Source: Piezodorus guildinii
Taxonomy: Eukaryota > Arthropoda > Insecta > Hemiptera > Pentatomidae
Assembly: GCA_023052935.1 (NCBI GenBank)
Contig: CM041292.1
Coordinates: 35,284,639 to 35,348,638, forward strand
Reading direction: 5' to 3'
DNA: 64,000 bases
Both the position numbers and the translations under genes were made by a program. Positions 52,527-63,416 of the stretch are shown piece after piece; position 1 is the stretch's first letter; each line of letters begins with the position of its first letter. Below the pieces are notes generated by a model that was not told where the DNA came from, did no database searches, and worked only from the letters and a program-made list of their open reading frames with translations.

Positions 52527-53615
52527 CTATTTAAGTTGTATTAAAATCTGTTCTAATTTTTGCCACCCAAAGAATTATGATGTATAATAAAAATCTAGAT
52601 AAATATTATTAATTTTGTTTTATCCAAGGAGCTTCCCAAGAAATTTTCTATATTCAACAATTTTTTTAATTGACTGTATTATAATTATTGTATGTAATGT
52701 TAATAGTAATTAGGTTTAAGTATTGTTTTCATTCCAATAATAGTTTTTGCTTCCAAAGCTATTTATTGTTTATTGTGAGGAATATAATTCTCAATTTTTT
52801 TTCTAATGTGATTTATGTGTAACTTTATAGTTCCCCCTTTTATAGACTATTTAAATATGCTACATGTATATAAAGATTATTGTTATTATATGTGATAGGA
52901 ATAAATCTTAGTAAAACTATGAATATTGTGAAAGCAACTAGTTTAATAATAGCTGTTATCAACATTTATTATATCTTACTTATACATTTTATAAATTTAA
53001 CTTTTGACTGATGCAATTGAAAACTGGTGTCCGATTTTCTTATTATTTATTAGTAATTGCCAATAACAATGTAACCGATATCTGTTACTATTTTTCCTGT
53101 TGTTTTCAAAATAATGAACACAAAAAAAAAAAAAATTAAATCTTAAATATTTCATAATGGCCAGTATTAATATGTATCCTGTACAGTTTGGTGTTGTGTT
53201 TTGTGTAAGAAAAATAGTGATTAATTATTGCTATAGATGTAACTATAGTCGAGGAAATTGAATTATCAATACCTCTCAAATTGTCAGTATATAAAATTAA
53301 AATTTTATGTAAGTTTGAAACAAAGTGATAAGAAATGTGCAATGCTCCATTCCTGTCTCCAGTCTTTTATGTCTCGGATATATTTAAAATATTATGATTG
53401 TTACCTGCATTGTAATACTGGATACAATAGGCGATAGTTAATCTTTGTAATCAATATAGTCTTCAAATATCCATGTTGCATAGGTAAATATACTTATATT
53501 TGTAATGATAAAAACATGTTATATGATTGTGTACATCTACAAACATATGACTCAATCATAAATATTATAATAATAGGCCCAAAAAGACAATAAAATAATT
53601 TATTTCTATTTATTT
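52527..53615 (+). terminator. ush: ush 3' UTR and candidate polyadenylation region
   Basis: AT-rich 3' UTR. AATAAA signals lie at 52,586, 52,900 and 53,589; the last is followed by a T-rich stretch and the next recognisable feature is a LINE tail at 53,740. The choice of site cannot be made from sequence alone. An open frame on the opposite strand (53,136-53,342) has no domain. Confidence 0.5.
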
Positions 53616-53739
53616 TATTTTGTTTCAATTCTATCAAGCCAAGAATCAATAATCATAAAGTGATATCCAGAGAAAGAAGAACAGACGGGACAAGAGGCAA
53701 AAGAAAACCAAACTTAAATGATTTATTATTAATCTCTTC

Positions 53740-54145
53740 TTTTTTTTAATATATTTTTATTAATTCTAACAACTGTATATACAATATATACAACAAATAA
53801 AAGGGTCAAAATTACAAATATAGGCATGAAATAGTCTTGTGAAGAAGCTACCCAATGGTAACACTTCAATCATTCTTTTAGGTAACACTGCAAAGTTTAT
53901 TTTATAATCAATTTTCCAGGCCACCGGAGGACTATCAGAATAGATGTAGTTGAGAGGTTACAGACTAGTGGTTTTGAGTGGGCAGGTAGTTTTTAATTAA
54001 ATAAGGTGTATCTATCGAGGACTAAGTCTGCAACCAGAGGGATATTTGGGTCTCTATGGATGAGTTTATTAGTTACATAGTAAGGAGCATTGAGGATTTT
54101 GGATTTCAAGGATTGGATGTGGGAGGAGTTTGATAGTTAGTAAGT
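53740..54145 (-). pseudogene. jockey-type LINE 3' remnant
   Basis: The left end has a T run and the family's TATTTTTATTAATTC then AACAACTGTATATAC block. GAAGAAGCTACCCAATGG and CAGGCCACCGGAGGAC follow, collinear with the 3' ends at 15.55 and 27.1 kb. Confidence 0.7.
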
Positions 54146-54149
54146 ATTG

Positions 54150-55510
54150 CGATCGATCAAGAAAATATTCGAATTCTAGTTTTCAACGGAAATACGCGAT
54201 TTAGGGTCCCCTGAGTCAAAATAACCAAGTCTTGCAAAAAAGGTCTGTATGTACATGTATCCCTGTGTATTAAGTCCAGCGCAAAAACAAAAAGTGCTAT
54301 AGAACTGAAACTCATATTTAAGATGACTATACGCCGGAGATGTTAAAGCAACTTTTTCATGAAAATCAGCTGACTAGAAGAGCCACTTTACACCACCCAT
54401 TTTGTACCTTTTTACGATTTTCTCAAAAACGGCTCTCACGATTTTGATTAAACTTGCTATATCGATGTAAAATTAATCGATGTGTTTTAATATTATGTAG
54501 GTTTCTTTCTGATTGAAATATTCTGACAGTGCTTAAATGTCGATATTTTTAATTATCTTCCTCTAAACTATCTTTAATTTTGTAGATTTAAAAAAATCAG
54601 CCACATCATAATAGGGGTACTCACTACGTTTGCTATAGCATATTTGTTGTGCTATTTTGCTAAACTCATAGAGTTTCTACAGGAAATAACTGTAGGGGTA
54701 CTCACTACGTTTGCTATAGCATGCTATTTGTGTTATTTTGCTAAACCCGTCGAGTTTCTACAGTTATTTCCTGTATAAAATTGATGGGTTTAGCACAATA
54801 GCACAAATAGCATGCTACAGCAAACGTAGTGAGTACCCCTTGTATAAATTAGACGGGTTTAGCAAAATAGCACAACAAATATGCTATAGCAAACGTATTG
54901 AGTACCCCTTTTACTAGAATTGATAAATAACGGCTAAATATGCAAGTTGATCCAATTTGATAAACAACTTCAGGATAAAATGCAAACATATTTTGTATGT
55001 ACTTGTTATTTTTTTGAACATTAAAACAGAAATATAGATGTATGATATACCGTTGGAAAGCTAAACATTTTAGAAAAAATACTATCATATACACAAAATT
55101 CAAAAAGTTAACGGAGAGTGATGAAAAGCCGATAAAACAAACTGATTGTCGTAGATAATAATATAATTGATAATTTAATAAAACACATTTTTCTATTCAA
55201 ACTTAATTTAATTATTTCTTTAACAATTTATTGTAATCTCTAAATGTACTTGTAGGGGGGTTGATGTATTTTATGAATGAGGAGAGATCTTTTACTAAAA
55301 CACTTTATTATTTTACAACCTAGCACATTTCATTATTTTACACAACTTTTAAACTTTTTTAACCTTCCCCTATGTTTAATGAAAACATATGTTTGCAATC
55401 GATTTTATCGATTGTTGATTTCTCCTACATATTTAAAACTTCTAATATTGATTTTAACAACGGAGGTAAGTGAAAGTCGTGTGTCGCGCGCACAAAATAT
55501 TTTTAGTTTC
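54150..55510 (+). repeat. R1k dispersed repeat, long copy with a nested MITE
   Basis: It starts TAGTAAGTATTGCGATCGAT, passes through GGGTCCCCTGAGTC, AACCAAGTCTTGCAAAA, the GATTTTCTCAAAAACGGC block and TTAGTAAACTTGCTATATCG-like sequence, then is interrupted by the palindromic MITE (54,615-54,909). It resumes at ATTGATAAATAACGGCTAAA, includes GATATACCGTTGGAAAGC and ends with GGAGGTAAGTGAAAGTCGTG then TGTCGCGCGCAC. Confidence 0.75.
54615..54909. mobile_element. nested palindromic MITE (one copy inside another)
   Basis: The unit AGGGGTACTCACTACGTTTG occurs twice in direct order (54,615 and about 54,691) and then twice as its complement (ending about 54,839 and 54,909). This arrangement (A, A, A', A') is explained by an inner element of about 149 bp inserted into the middle of an outer one. 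The sequences on either side of the inner copy (ending CTGT and starting TGTATAAA) share TGT, a possible 3-bp target duplication. The whole sits inside an R1k copy, giving three nested levels. Confidence 0.85.
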
Positions 55511-56310
55511 ACCAATTCATATCTGCTCTGTAAAAAAAACTTTGCTCACCAACGTTGACAGTTTAGGTTAGCAGATAAAAATTTATTTTTAATCAGTTTT
55601 ATATACTTACTCTTACTTCTAGTTATTAAAAAGACATAATAGACCCCATTTAACACATTCCAATGGGTTTTAAATTGATATATTTTTAACACTTCAAAAT
55701 GTTTAACCTTCATCCTCATTTTTATTTTCAGGCACTTCATAAACTTGAAGACAAGGCATATTATTCACTGTTGTTTTTCTTTACTTTCTTTTAAAAATAT
55801 TATCAAGACTGTGAATATTTTTTTTTCTTAAAAAAAAGTTCCGGAATGTTTTTTTCTTTATAAAAATACAAATGTACAATTCAGTAAATATGTCATGCTA
55901 AATGATAATTATAAATTTTATACAAATTACCGTATTTTTATACCATCGTTCTTATGACGTAAAAATTTATTGGTCAGAAATCAGTCCATATCACTATTTT
56001 ATCTTGAGTAAAATAGTAAAATGGATAATTAAAATATTTTAAATTGTATATATAATATTCTAAACAATTCGTATAAGTTTCACCCATTCCTCTTAAAAAA
56101 ACATTTGAGACCATGGTTCGTTTTTTAATGAACAATGAAATACTGATTATTGATTAAATGATAAACGAATCCTTGAATTAATAAATCCTAGTTAGTTCTG
56201 AATGATAAAGAACTTCTGGATGCACATTGCGTGTTTTAACTGTTCGCCACGTTTTAAGAAACTATGTTTTAAAAAAATATTTTAATTCAGTTTGTTTATT
56301 TATGATCACT
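55511..56310. other. no gene seen
   Basis: AT-rich sequence with T runs; nothing assigned. Confidence 0.3.
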
Positions 56311-57230
56311 TTTACTTTCACTTACTATATATAGTAAGGGGAAGTATTGCGATCGTGAAAATTTTCGAATACCAGTTTTCAACGGAAATACACGTTTTAG
56401 GGTCCCCTGAGTCCAACTAACCAAGTCCCGCAAAAAGGTCTGTGTTTTGTGTGTGTGTGTGTGGTAACTCCCGGGCGGAAACAGTAAGTCCTATGAAACT
56501 GAAATTTCATATTTAAGACAACTATACGCCCGAGACGTGACAAAACGTTTTTCATCAAAATGAGCCTAACAGAAGAGGCACTTTATACCATGCATTTTGC
56601 ACCTTTTTTCGATTTTCTCAAAAACGGTTCCGACGATTTTGATTAAACTCGCTATATCGATGTAAAATTTAATGGGCTTTAATATCACGTAGGTTTTATA
56701 TAGATAAAAATGGTCTGACAGGGCTTAAATGTCGATATTTTAAATTTTCTTCCCCTAAAGTATCTTTAATTTTGTAGATTCAATAATAATAACTAGATTA
56801 TCTTGTTAACGCTGATAAAAAACTGGTAAATATATAAATTGAATAAATTCGATACCCAACTAAAGGAGAAAACAGAAAAATTATTTTATTAATGTAATTT
56901 TTCGTTTTTGAACATAAGAGCAGTAATATACATGTATGATATACCGTTGGAAAGCTAAAGATTTTAGAAAAATTATCATCTCATACACAAGCTTTTAAAA
57001 GTTATTGGAGAGTGGTGAAAAGAAGATAAAACTTACTGATTATTTAAGATAATAATATAATTGATTTTTTAATAAAACACGTGTTTCTATATAAATTCAA
57101 TTTGATTAATTCCTTAATAATTTCACGTATTTTTATCTCTAACTGTATTTGAAAATTCTTTCATTGATTTTAAAAATGGAGGTAAGTGAAAGTCGTGTGT
57201 TGCCCGCACCAGATTTTTTATGTTACTGTG
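56311..57230 (+). repeat. R1k dispersed repeat, best-preserved copy
   Basis: Terminal motif CTTTCACTTAC (56,318) just before TATATATAGTAAGGGGAAGT; the interior blocks run in standard order (CGATCGTGAAAATTTTCGAA, GGGTCCCCTGAGTCC, CGATTTTCTCAAAAACGG, AAATGGTCTGACAGGGCTTA, TACCGTTGGAAAGCTAAAG). It ends GGAGGTAAGTGAAAGTCGTG then TGTTGCCCGCACC. The GTAAGTGAAAG at the right mirrors CTTTCACTTAC at the left, suggesting short terminal inverted repeats. About 900 bp, noncoding. Confidence 0.75.
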
Positions 57231-57351
57231 GCTAATTCATTTTTCGATAATTTATAAACTAAAAGTTTCTTAAAACGCAAGATTGAAGGGAAAAGATCAG
57301 TTTTTAAATGTTTCATATTGTTCTACCACTAAAAAAAATTCGAAATTTTCG

Positions 57352-58098
57352 TTATACTGTTGACAATCACTGAAAGTGCAGTTGAGTATTAGTTTGAGAA
57401 TGAAGAAGAAAGAAAACGTCGCTTCTTAGAAACAACAATGACTTTTTTTCTCGCCCAAAAAAACCAAAACAAGTAAAATATTGTTTTTAAATAACTTTCT
57501 ATCTTTGAGATGAATATTAGATAGTATGGTATCGCAGGATTGGCTGCTAATTAAAATTACGTTATTTCCTATCAACAGTTATCTGTTATTAGGATTGATT
57601 AAAAAAAAAAAAAAGAAAAAACGAGAGATATCACCATTTCCTTTTTCGTCAAGCTCGAATATTATCAAAGAGCTGAAACCTTGAGATGAGTGAGCTAAGT
57701 GCTATCCCAAACAAAGCATTATGCTAATTAGTACAGCAATAATGGTATAGCTATACATTTGCAACGGCTATTCATCTTAACTGATAGCTTAAACACTACT
57801 TTTGTCACTGTGCTGTTGCCTTGTTTGATTATTTATTTAACGTCACTTTATGCTATTGCAGCTAATAGGACGATGCTACAGTGTGAATCCTAAATTTTGC
57901 CTATCCAGGTTTAATTAAGGTAGGGATCTTTAACGCGTATCATAGGACTGGCTCGGGACTACCTTTTTACGTCACCTCCAAAGGACAGCATAAATAATGA
58001 TTTTTTACTCCCATTTCTAATATGCGAAGTTTTCTTCTTCATTCTCAAACTAACACTCAACTGTACGTTCAGTGATTGTCCACAGTATTACTAAAATT
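57352..58098. mobile_element. fold-back element with ~65-bp arms enclosing a SINE
   Basis: The left arm (57,352-57,420) includes GACAATCACTGAAAGTGCAG and GTTTGAGAATGAAGAAG. The right arm (58,024-58,098) is its near-complement (CTTCTTCATTCTCAAAC, GTTCAGTGATTGTC). The loop contains a truncated family 1 SINE. No coding sequence. Confidence 0.7.
57828..58020 (-). mobile_element. tRNA-derived SINE, family 1 (head missing)
   Basis: The tail block (TTATTTAACGTCACTTTATG on the plus strand) is at the left; the body (CCTATCCAGGTTTAATTAAG, GGCTCGGGACTACC) runs to TTTTTTACTCCCATTT, where it is cut before the tRNA-like head. Confidence 0.75.
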
Positions 58099-58484
58099 TC
58101 CATATTTTTCTTGTTTTTCAATTTTTTTTTTTTTAAGTTGCTACTTAATTTATAATGCTAGAAGAAGGTATACAATACCAATCCTTTGAACAATTAGAAA
58201 ATTGTAGAGTTAAATTATTTGGAATCATATTAGGGCAGTGAAAATATATACAGTGAGTGTCAAAAGTATCCGAAATTCGTTTTCTTTTCATTTAATAAGT
58301 ATGTTTCACAACTATTAATTTATATAATTCTTTTTCTCTCAGAAATCTTTAAAAGAGAAGTCCATATATGAAATGAAAAGAAATTTTATTCTGGGACAGC
58401 TAGTCCCCTAAGAATAAAATAAATGTACAATAAAATATTTAAATTCTAGCTATATTAATTTTAACAATATGGTATCAAATTATA

Positions 58485-58620
58485 TAGCATATTGTATATA
58501 CATGCATGCACACACACAGACATACACACATATATACACAAACACATTCATTTATATACCTACATATTTATACACACATTCACAAACACAAACACATATA
58601 TATACATATACAAGGTCATA
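58485..58620. repeat. CA/TA-rich imperfect microsatellite
   Basis: Alternating purine-pyrimidine sequence of ACACA and TATA units (for example ACACACACAGACATACACAC). It lies just beyond the 3' end of the LINE remnant at 58.7-59.3 kb and may have grown from its tail. Confidence 0.75.
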
Positions 58621-58698
58621 TTACCTCAAAGAAATACAAATATTAAAACAAAAAATAGAGAAAATGAAGATAAAAATAAAGAGGCCAAATAATTAAGT

Positions 58699-59319
58699 TT
58701 ATAAAGGCAGGGAAGATTGATGTTCGAGGAGATGGATAAATAGGTGATGTTTGAAGGAAGTTAAGGATTGGCATGTACGAATCGACATGGGTAAGGAATT
58801 CCAAAATGAAGATGCACGTATGACAAAGGATCTCTTAAAGGAAGCAGTTCTGTGGGATGGAGTGAGCAAGTTCGAGGGCTGGGATCTTGTGTTGATAGAG
58901 TGGACAGAGGATAGGGGAGTGAACATATTGTAGATATAGATGGGTTTTTTGGTTCTGAAGGATTGGTAAAGGTAAGTTCCTAAGAAGTATTGCCTTCGGA
59001 ATTTTGGGTAAAGCCACTTCAACTCTGCATACCAGGTGGAGACATGAGAGCGCCTGGGAATTCCGAAGATGAATCTAATGAAACATTTCATCAGTCTCTT
59101 CAGCCTCATCTCAAGCGTCTCGGACAGTCCTCCAAACACCAGGCAGCCATAATCGAAGTGGGGGAAGATAAGAGAGGATACTAGGAGTTGGCGGGTTTTA
59201 AGGGGTATAAGTTTGCGTAATAGGAGGAACTGTTTAAGTATGGCTATGGATTTTCTAGAAATTTGGGAAATGTGATTATTCCAGGAAAGGTTTTGGTCAA
59301 GGAATACAATACAATACAA
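58699..59319 (-). pseudogene. LINE ORF2 C-terminal region, open for 206 codons
   Basis: The minus-strand frame reads FLDQNLSWNNHISQISRKS, a LIFPHFDYGCLVFGGL block, RLKRLMKCFIRFIFGIPRR, then RSFVIRASSFWNSLPMSIR near the end. This is the region after the reverse transcriptase in several insect non-LTR elements (LDxxLSWxxHI, PHFDY, CIRFIFG, FxxxAxxxWNSLP). The RT itself is absent, so the copy is 5'-truncated, but the remaining frame is intact, suggesting it is fairly young. The 5' edge lies in an AATAC repeat (59,306-59,320). Confidence 0.85.
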
Positions 59320-59554
59320 TATCCGTTATCTATTCAATATAGTTGCTGCAAAATTTTAAATAAGTTCTCGAAATCCCTCTTCTATTATTTCTTTTAAATT
59401 TAATTAACCATGTGTGAGTTCTACTAAAAAGGAAAATCATGAAATACTATATTCAAAATGAAAATGGCCTCAAGAAACAACAAGTGCTGGAGTGAGTTGA
59501 TATTTCACTCCAAACAATCAACTAATTAATATAAAATATCCTATGGGTTTAAAG

Positions 59555-59602
59555 CTGTTTAAAGCTGTTATGCTAGCCACTAACCCACAGATGACTTCGT
59601 TC
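59555..59602 (-). mobile_element. SINE family 1 head fragment
   Basis: AAAGCTGTTATGCTAGCCAC then TAACCCACAGATGAC is the tRNA-like head in inverted orientation, without a body. Confidence 0.5.
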
Positions 59603-59639
59603 TATTGTCTTGAAACAGCTAAATATTTCATCTGTAGAA

Positions 59640-59855
59640 AGAATCTAGAGTCAGTCTTGCGAAAAATATTTCAATTTTGTGAAACGTGTGACCCATCATC
59701 ACAGCATCAGTGAACCATGCCAAGCATAAACTATGCTTTTTTATGTTTCGCGGGTTCATGCTTGAAATGGCACACTGAAGACCTGATGACGCATAGGTTT
59801 GAGCCGAAACGTCGGCCAGATTAAAATATTGTTCAGCAGACTGACTCCTGATTGC
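59640..59855. mobile_element. fold-back element with a hammerhead-like motif
   Basis: The arms share AGACTGACTC at the outer ends (left arm as its complement GAGTCAGTCTTGCG) and further blocks inward. The right arm carries CTGATGA at 59,783-59,789, then a weakly pairing 15-base stretch, then CCGAAAC at 59,804-59,810 and GTCGGCC. Both invariant core boxes of the hammerhead (CTGATGA and GAAA) are intact here, but stem II is poor. The left arm has a decayed equivalent (CTGTGATGATGGGTCACACG on the minus strand). Confidence 0.5.
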
Positions 59856-59989
59856 TTTTATCTATAATACTTTCAATAGTCGACCATATATCTTCAATAT
59901 AGCCGAATATTTCATTTATTTTTAATCTTATAGATGAAAAAATCTTGTGCGACCTCCGTTCTTAAAATCAATATAATAACTTTTAAATT

Positions 59990-60125
59990 AATTTGTTTGT
60001 TTATTAAAATCTACAACTGCATTGGATAATATAATAAATCTAGCAAATGATCTGTAAAATAAAAAATATCAGTAAAATATATAAATACATGAAGAGAAAC
60101 TGCCTATTGGCAGTACTCCAGTATT
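59990..60125 (-). pseudogene. jockey-type LINE 3' tip
   Basis: TTTATTAAAATCTACAACTG at the left, then ACATGAAGAGAAACTGCCTA and TTGGCAGTACTCC, matching the 3' ends at 15.55 kb. Only the last ~130 bp remain. Confidence 0.65.
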
Positions 60126-60735
60126 TAATTAAGTTAGAGTTGAAAAATGTATAAAGAATTACATAATTTTTCGATTGAAACATTCATTTTAGATTAAATA
60201 AACTAAAAAGATAAATTATCATCTACAAAAATCACTTAGTTTTAGTCCATTTTTCGTCACTTTAATTTACCATTTACAACTTTGTATATACGGTAACATT
60301 TTCTCTAAAATTCCTTGACTTTCCAAACCGAATATTATACATCACAATTACAAGTCAATTTTCGGAAAAAAATAGTATCTAAACAAATATATTTGTTTTG
60401 TTTTTTCCTCGTGTTGGTTATGAAATTCGTTCAACTTGTATATTTACCCGTTTTTGAGCTATTCTAAGAAGATGAAACGGTTAATTTTTCCGAATCTACA
60501 AAATTGAAGGTACTTTAAGGGAGGAAAAATTTAAAATATCGGCATTTAAGCCCTCTCATACTATTTCAATTAAAAGGAAACCTACATGATATTTAAGACC
60601 ATTAAATTTAACACGGATTAGCGAGTTAAATCAAAATCGTTAGATCCGTTTTTGAGAAAAACGTAAGGTGCAAAAAAGTGGCACTTCTGGTACGCCGATT
60701 CAGTGGAAAATTGCAGTAACAAGCATACACGCTTC
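60126..60735 (-). repeat. R1k dispersed repeat, inverted copy
   Basis: GTATATACGGTAACATTTTC, CCCGTTTTTGAGCTA, GGCATTTAAGCCCTCTC, ACCTACATGATATTTAAG and CGTTTTTGAGAAAAACG follow the family order in reverse. It is cut by the mariner derivative at 60,738. Confidence 0.65.
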
Positions 60736-60737
60736 TA

Positions 60738-61253
60738 TTGGGTTGTTTCACATGAAATGTCCGTTTTTATAGTTTCTGAAATACATAAAGAATTTTGCAG
60801 GTCTTTGTTGTTTTCTTCCGAATGTTTACATATTTAAAGTAAACAGTTAGTAATCCTCTACCTTTGTATTAGCTTCCCAATAAATTACACACTTTTTAGT
60901 ATACCTCCAAATATGAACATGGAAACACGCGATTTTCGAGTAATATTTTTGTACGAGTTTAACTCCGCCATTCAGCAGCTGAGGCCGCTAGTCACCTGTT
61001 CAGGAATTTATACAACTTCGTAAAAGGAAAAGTTTTTGAAAATTATGATCAAGTAAAAAGTGCGTTTTCAGATTTTGTTTCACTTCAAAGCTCAGAGTTT
61101 TTCAGTTCGGGGATAAAAAAGTTGGTGTCACGTTGTGAAAAGTGTGTAGAAAAAGAAGGTAAATACTTGGAATAAAATTATCTTGTTTTCATATCGTATT
61201 TTTAATAAAAATCCTTTACCTTGAAAATGGACATTTCATATGACATAACCCAA
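60738..61253 (+). mobile_element. mariner deletion derivative (5' and 3' ends only)
   Basis: TA-flanked ends (TTGGGTTGTTTCACATGAAA on the left, its near-complement on the right). The same family as the palindromic copy at 14.0 kb. The 5' part encodes the degraded transposase start; after a large deletion the frame continues with the transposase C-terminus (NLYNFVKGKVFENYDQVKSA, SSEFFSSGIKKL, CEKCVEKEGKYLE then stop). The whole catalytic core is missing. Confidence 0.85.
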
Positions 61254-61259
61254 TAATAT

Positions 61260-61825
61260 ATGAAAGTTCAATTATATACAACTTGTAGTGTTCGAGGACT
61301 TTATTTTAGCAGTTCTAAAATTTGTTTCTATGTCTATACTTTCCCATACTTTATTTTATAAGGGGGTAAGTGAAAGCAATAGGATCGATCTTCAATAGTG
61401 CAAGAGGCGAAGCTCATATTCGTAAGAATGAGCATTTTAAAACAAAGTCAAAATTCTTTATAAAAGCCTTCAGCAGTGTTTCTTCAAACTTAAACCGTCA
61501 GCAGATGATCTAAAATTTTCATTTGGACTGATTTTTTAGGACTCTCTGCTGTTTGATTATAATAGTCTATTACTGAGTTTTGTCTCCATACATCTGAGAT
61601 CAGCTTTGACGCAATCTTTCTATCAACGCATCGGTATAACTCCGAACATATAGCTTTGGAAATATTAAGAAGATAAAATATCTGATAATCGTTGTGCATA
61701 GCTTGAAAAATAAATTGATGAATTAGATTAAAACATATTTATATTAAATTACTTTAAAAACAAAAAATACACCTATTTCATCTATCAAGCAGGCCCAAAA
61801 TAACATATAAATATAAAATATATAG
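61260..61825. other. no gene seen; includes a possible R1k terminus
   Basis: GGGGGTAAGTGAAAGCAATA near 61,362 resembles the right terminus of the R1k family. The minus-strand frame at 61,490-61,699 has no domain. Confidence 0.35.
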
Positions 61826-61829
61826 ATAT

Positions 61830-62363
61830 TATGAACAGCATAAACTACCTCATAATACATCCGTTTTTAATGCCGAATTATATGCAATCCTACAAGCCCT
61901 TAAATTTATAAATAGTTCAGAAAATAAAACATTTTTAATACTAACTGATAGTTTGAGCTCACTATTATCAATTAAAAATAATAGTAATATTTCTAAAAAC
62001 AATATTTCAGCCAATGTGCTAGAGGAGCATTTCTTAGCAATAAGTGATAAAAAACAAATAATATTTATTTGGATCAAGGCGCATGTAGGAATCCCCGAAA
62101 ATGATGAGGTAGACCGGTTAGCAAAAACCACCGACACCCTAGAAATTATTACAGACTTCCGACTGCCGTACTCTGACTATTTCCGTATGGTTAAGAAAGA
62201 TTTGTTAAAGAAGTGGTCAGAACTTTATGGAGAGTCAAATACAGGAAGATTTTATAAATCGAATATACCAAGTATCCAGGACAAGCCTTGGTTTTATGAG
62301 ATGAACCTACCCAAACTTTGGGTAGAGTCTGCAGCATATAATTCTGGAGTGCCCAGCGTATGA
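61830..62363 (+). pseudogene. LINE RNase H domain remnant
   Basis: The plus-strand translation from about 61,868 reads NAELYAILQALKFI, LILTDSLSSLLSI and then IFIWIKAHVGIPENDEVDRL followed by AK, the catalytic segments of an RNase H domain (E in the NAELYA helix, D in LTDS, and the H-V-G-x-x-x-N-x-x-x-D motif). It continues with a WSELY... segment typical of the region beyond RNase H in I-like LINEs, and stops at 62,363. The RT is absent. The domain is open for at least 136 codons but its start is not an original one. Confidence 0.8.
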
Positions 62364-62647
62364 GACCCAGAGAAAGAAATTTCTGGAATTTTTAAATACC
62401 TACAATAAAGTAAATAAATATGGACAATTACTGACTACAAGAAAATCTGAGTGACACAGTTCCTTAACTCTATTAAAAAAAATATATATAGGAAGAAACT
62501 GAAAATTCTGATAGCTACTCATGCTATAAATATTTAGTAATGATGTGATGATACTGGCTGTATGGAGAGCTCCAATGCCAAGAAGAAGAAAAAAAAACAA
62601 AAAAACATATAACATAAATTAGGTGATAGGAAAAGATATGCCGAAAG

Positions 62648-62892
62648 GGATCACCTGTGATGTAGGCGCTAGCATAACAGACTTCAATTCAAAATTTCAT
62701 CGGTTCAAACCTGGAAGATCGACCAAGGATTTTTTTAAAGGAAGTGAAAAATCATTGGACATTGCAGTGGACGTAAAATAGCTTTCTAGTAATCGTTAAA
62801 GATCCCTATTCTAATTACACCTGAATAGGCAAAACTATAGCATTTTCCGATCAGAAAAAGTAGCATAAAATGACGTTAAATGGATAAAAAAT
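62648..62892 (+). mobile_element. tRNA-derived SINE, family 1 (diverged)
   Basis: GGGATCACCTGTGATGTAGG head, a B-box-like CGGTTCAAACCTGG, a shortened body and the tail AAAATGACGTTAAATGGATA. Confidence 0.72.
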
Positions 62893-63340
62893 TTCAAAAA
62901 CTGAATTTTGATTCTAAGCCTTTTGTTTTTTATAATAAAATATAAGGCTTGAAAATATTTTTTTTAAATGTTTATCATGTCTCAAAATGGTTTATCAAGA
63001 TTCCAATTTATAAGATATGATTTCGAAAAATGATAATGACGTTATGAATTACAGATTCTAAAATGGTTTTTATTCTTGAATTTAAGATATCAAAATTTCA
63101 TACGTGGAGTATTCACAACGTTTTAATGATTCTAAATGAATTTATTCAAAAACTGTGTTATCAGATAATCCCAAGGTTTCGTACATCTCGAACCTCAGTT
63201 AAAAACAATAATGGATTTTGAAACCAGAGAAGTATATTTAAGACGTCTTGTTCTGAATATTTTAGTCTTTTACATTGATGGCGCCAGAAACAATTGAACC
63301 TGGAAGCAATGAACTGGAGATTTAATATAAATAATATTAT
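62893..63340. other. no gene seen
   Basis: AT-rich sequence with no supported feature. Confidence 0.3.
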
Positions 63341-63344
63341 TTTT

Positions 63345-63416
63345 GCCCACTGCGTCGTCCGATAAGGCACAGTAGCATAAAAGTGATGTTTAATGAATGA
63401 ATAAACGAATAAATAG
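63345..63416 (+). mobile_element. SINE family 1 tail fragment
   Basis: CACTGCGTCGTCCGATAAGG, AGTAGCATAAAAGTGATG then AATGAATAAACGAATAAAT is the 3' end of the family. Confidence 0.6.

Noticed and set aside
55277..55558. 93-codon plus-strand frame
   Set aside because: It overlaps the end of an R1k repeat and has no domain.
58469..58696. His/Thr/Tyr-rich plus-strand frames at the CA/TA repeat
   Set aside because: Translation of a microsatellite; no evidence of a gene.
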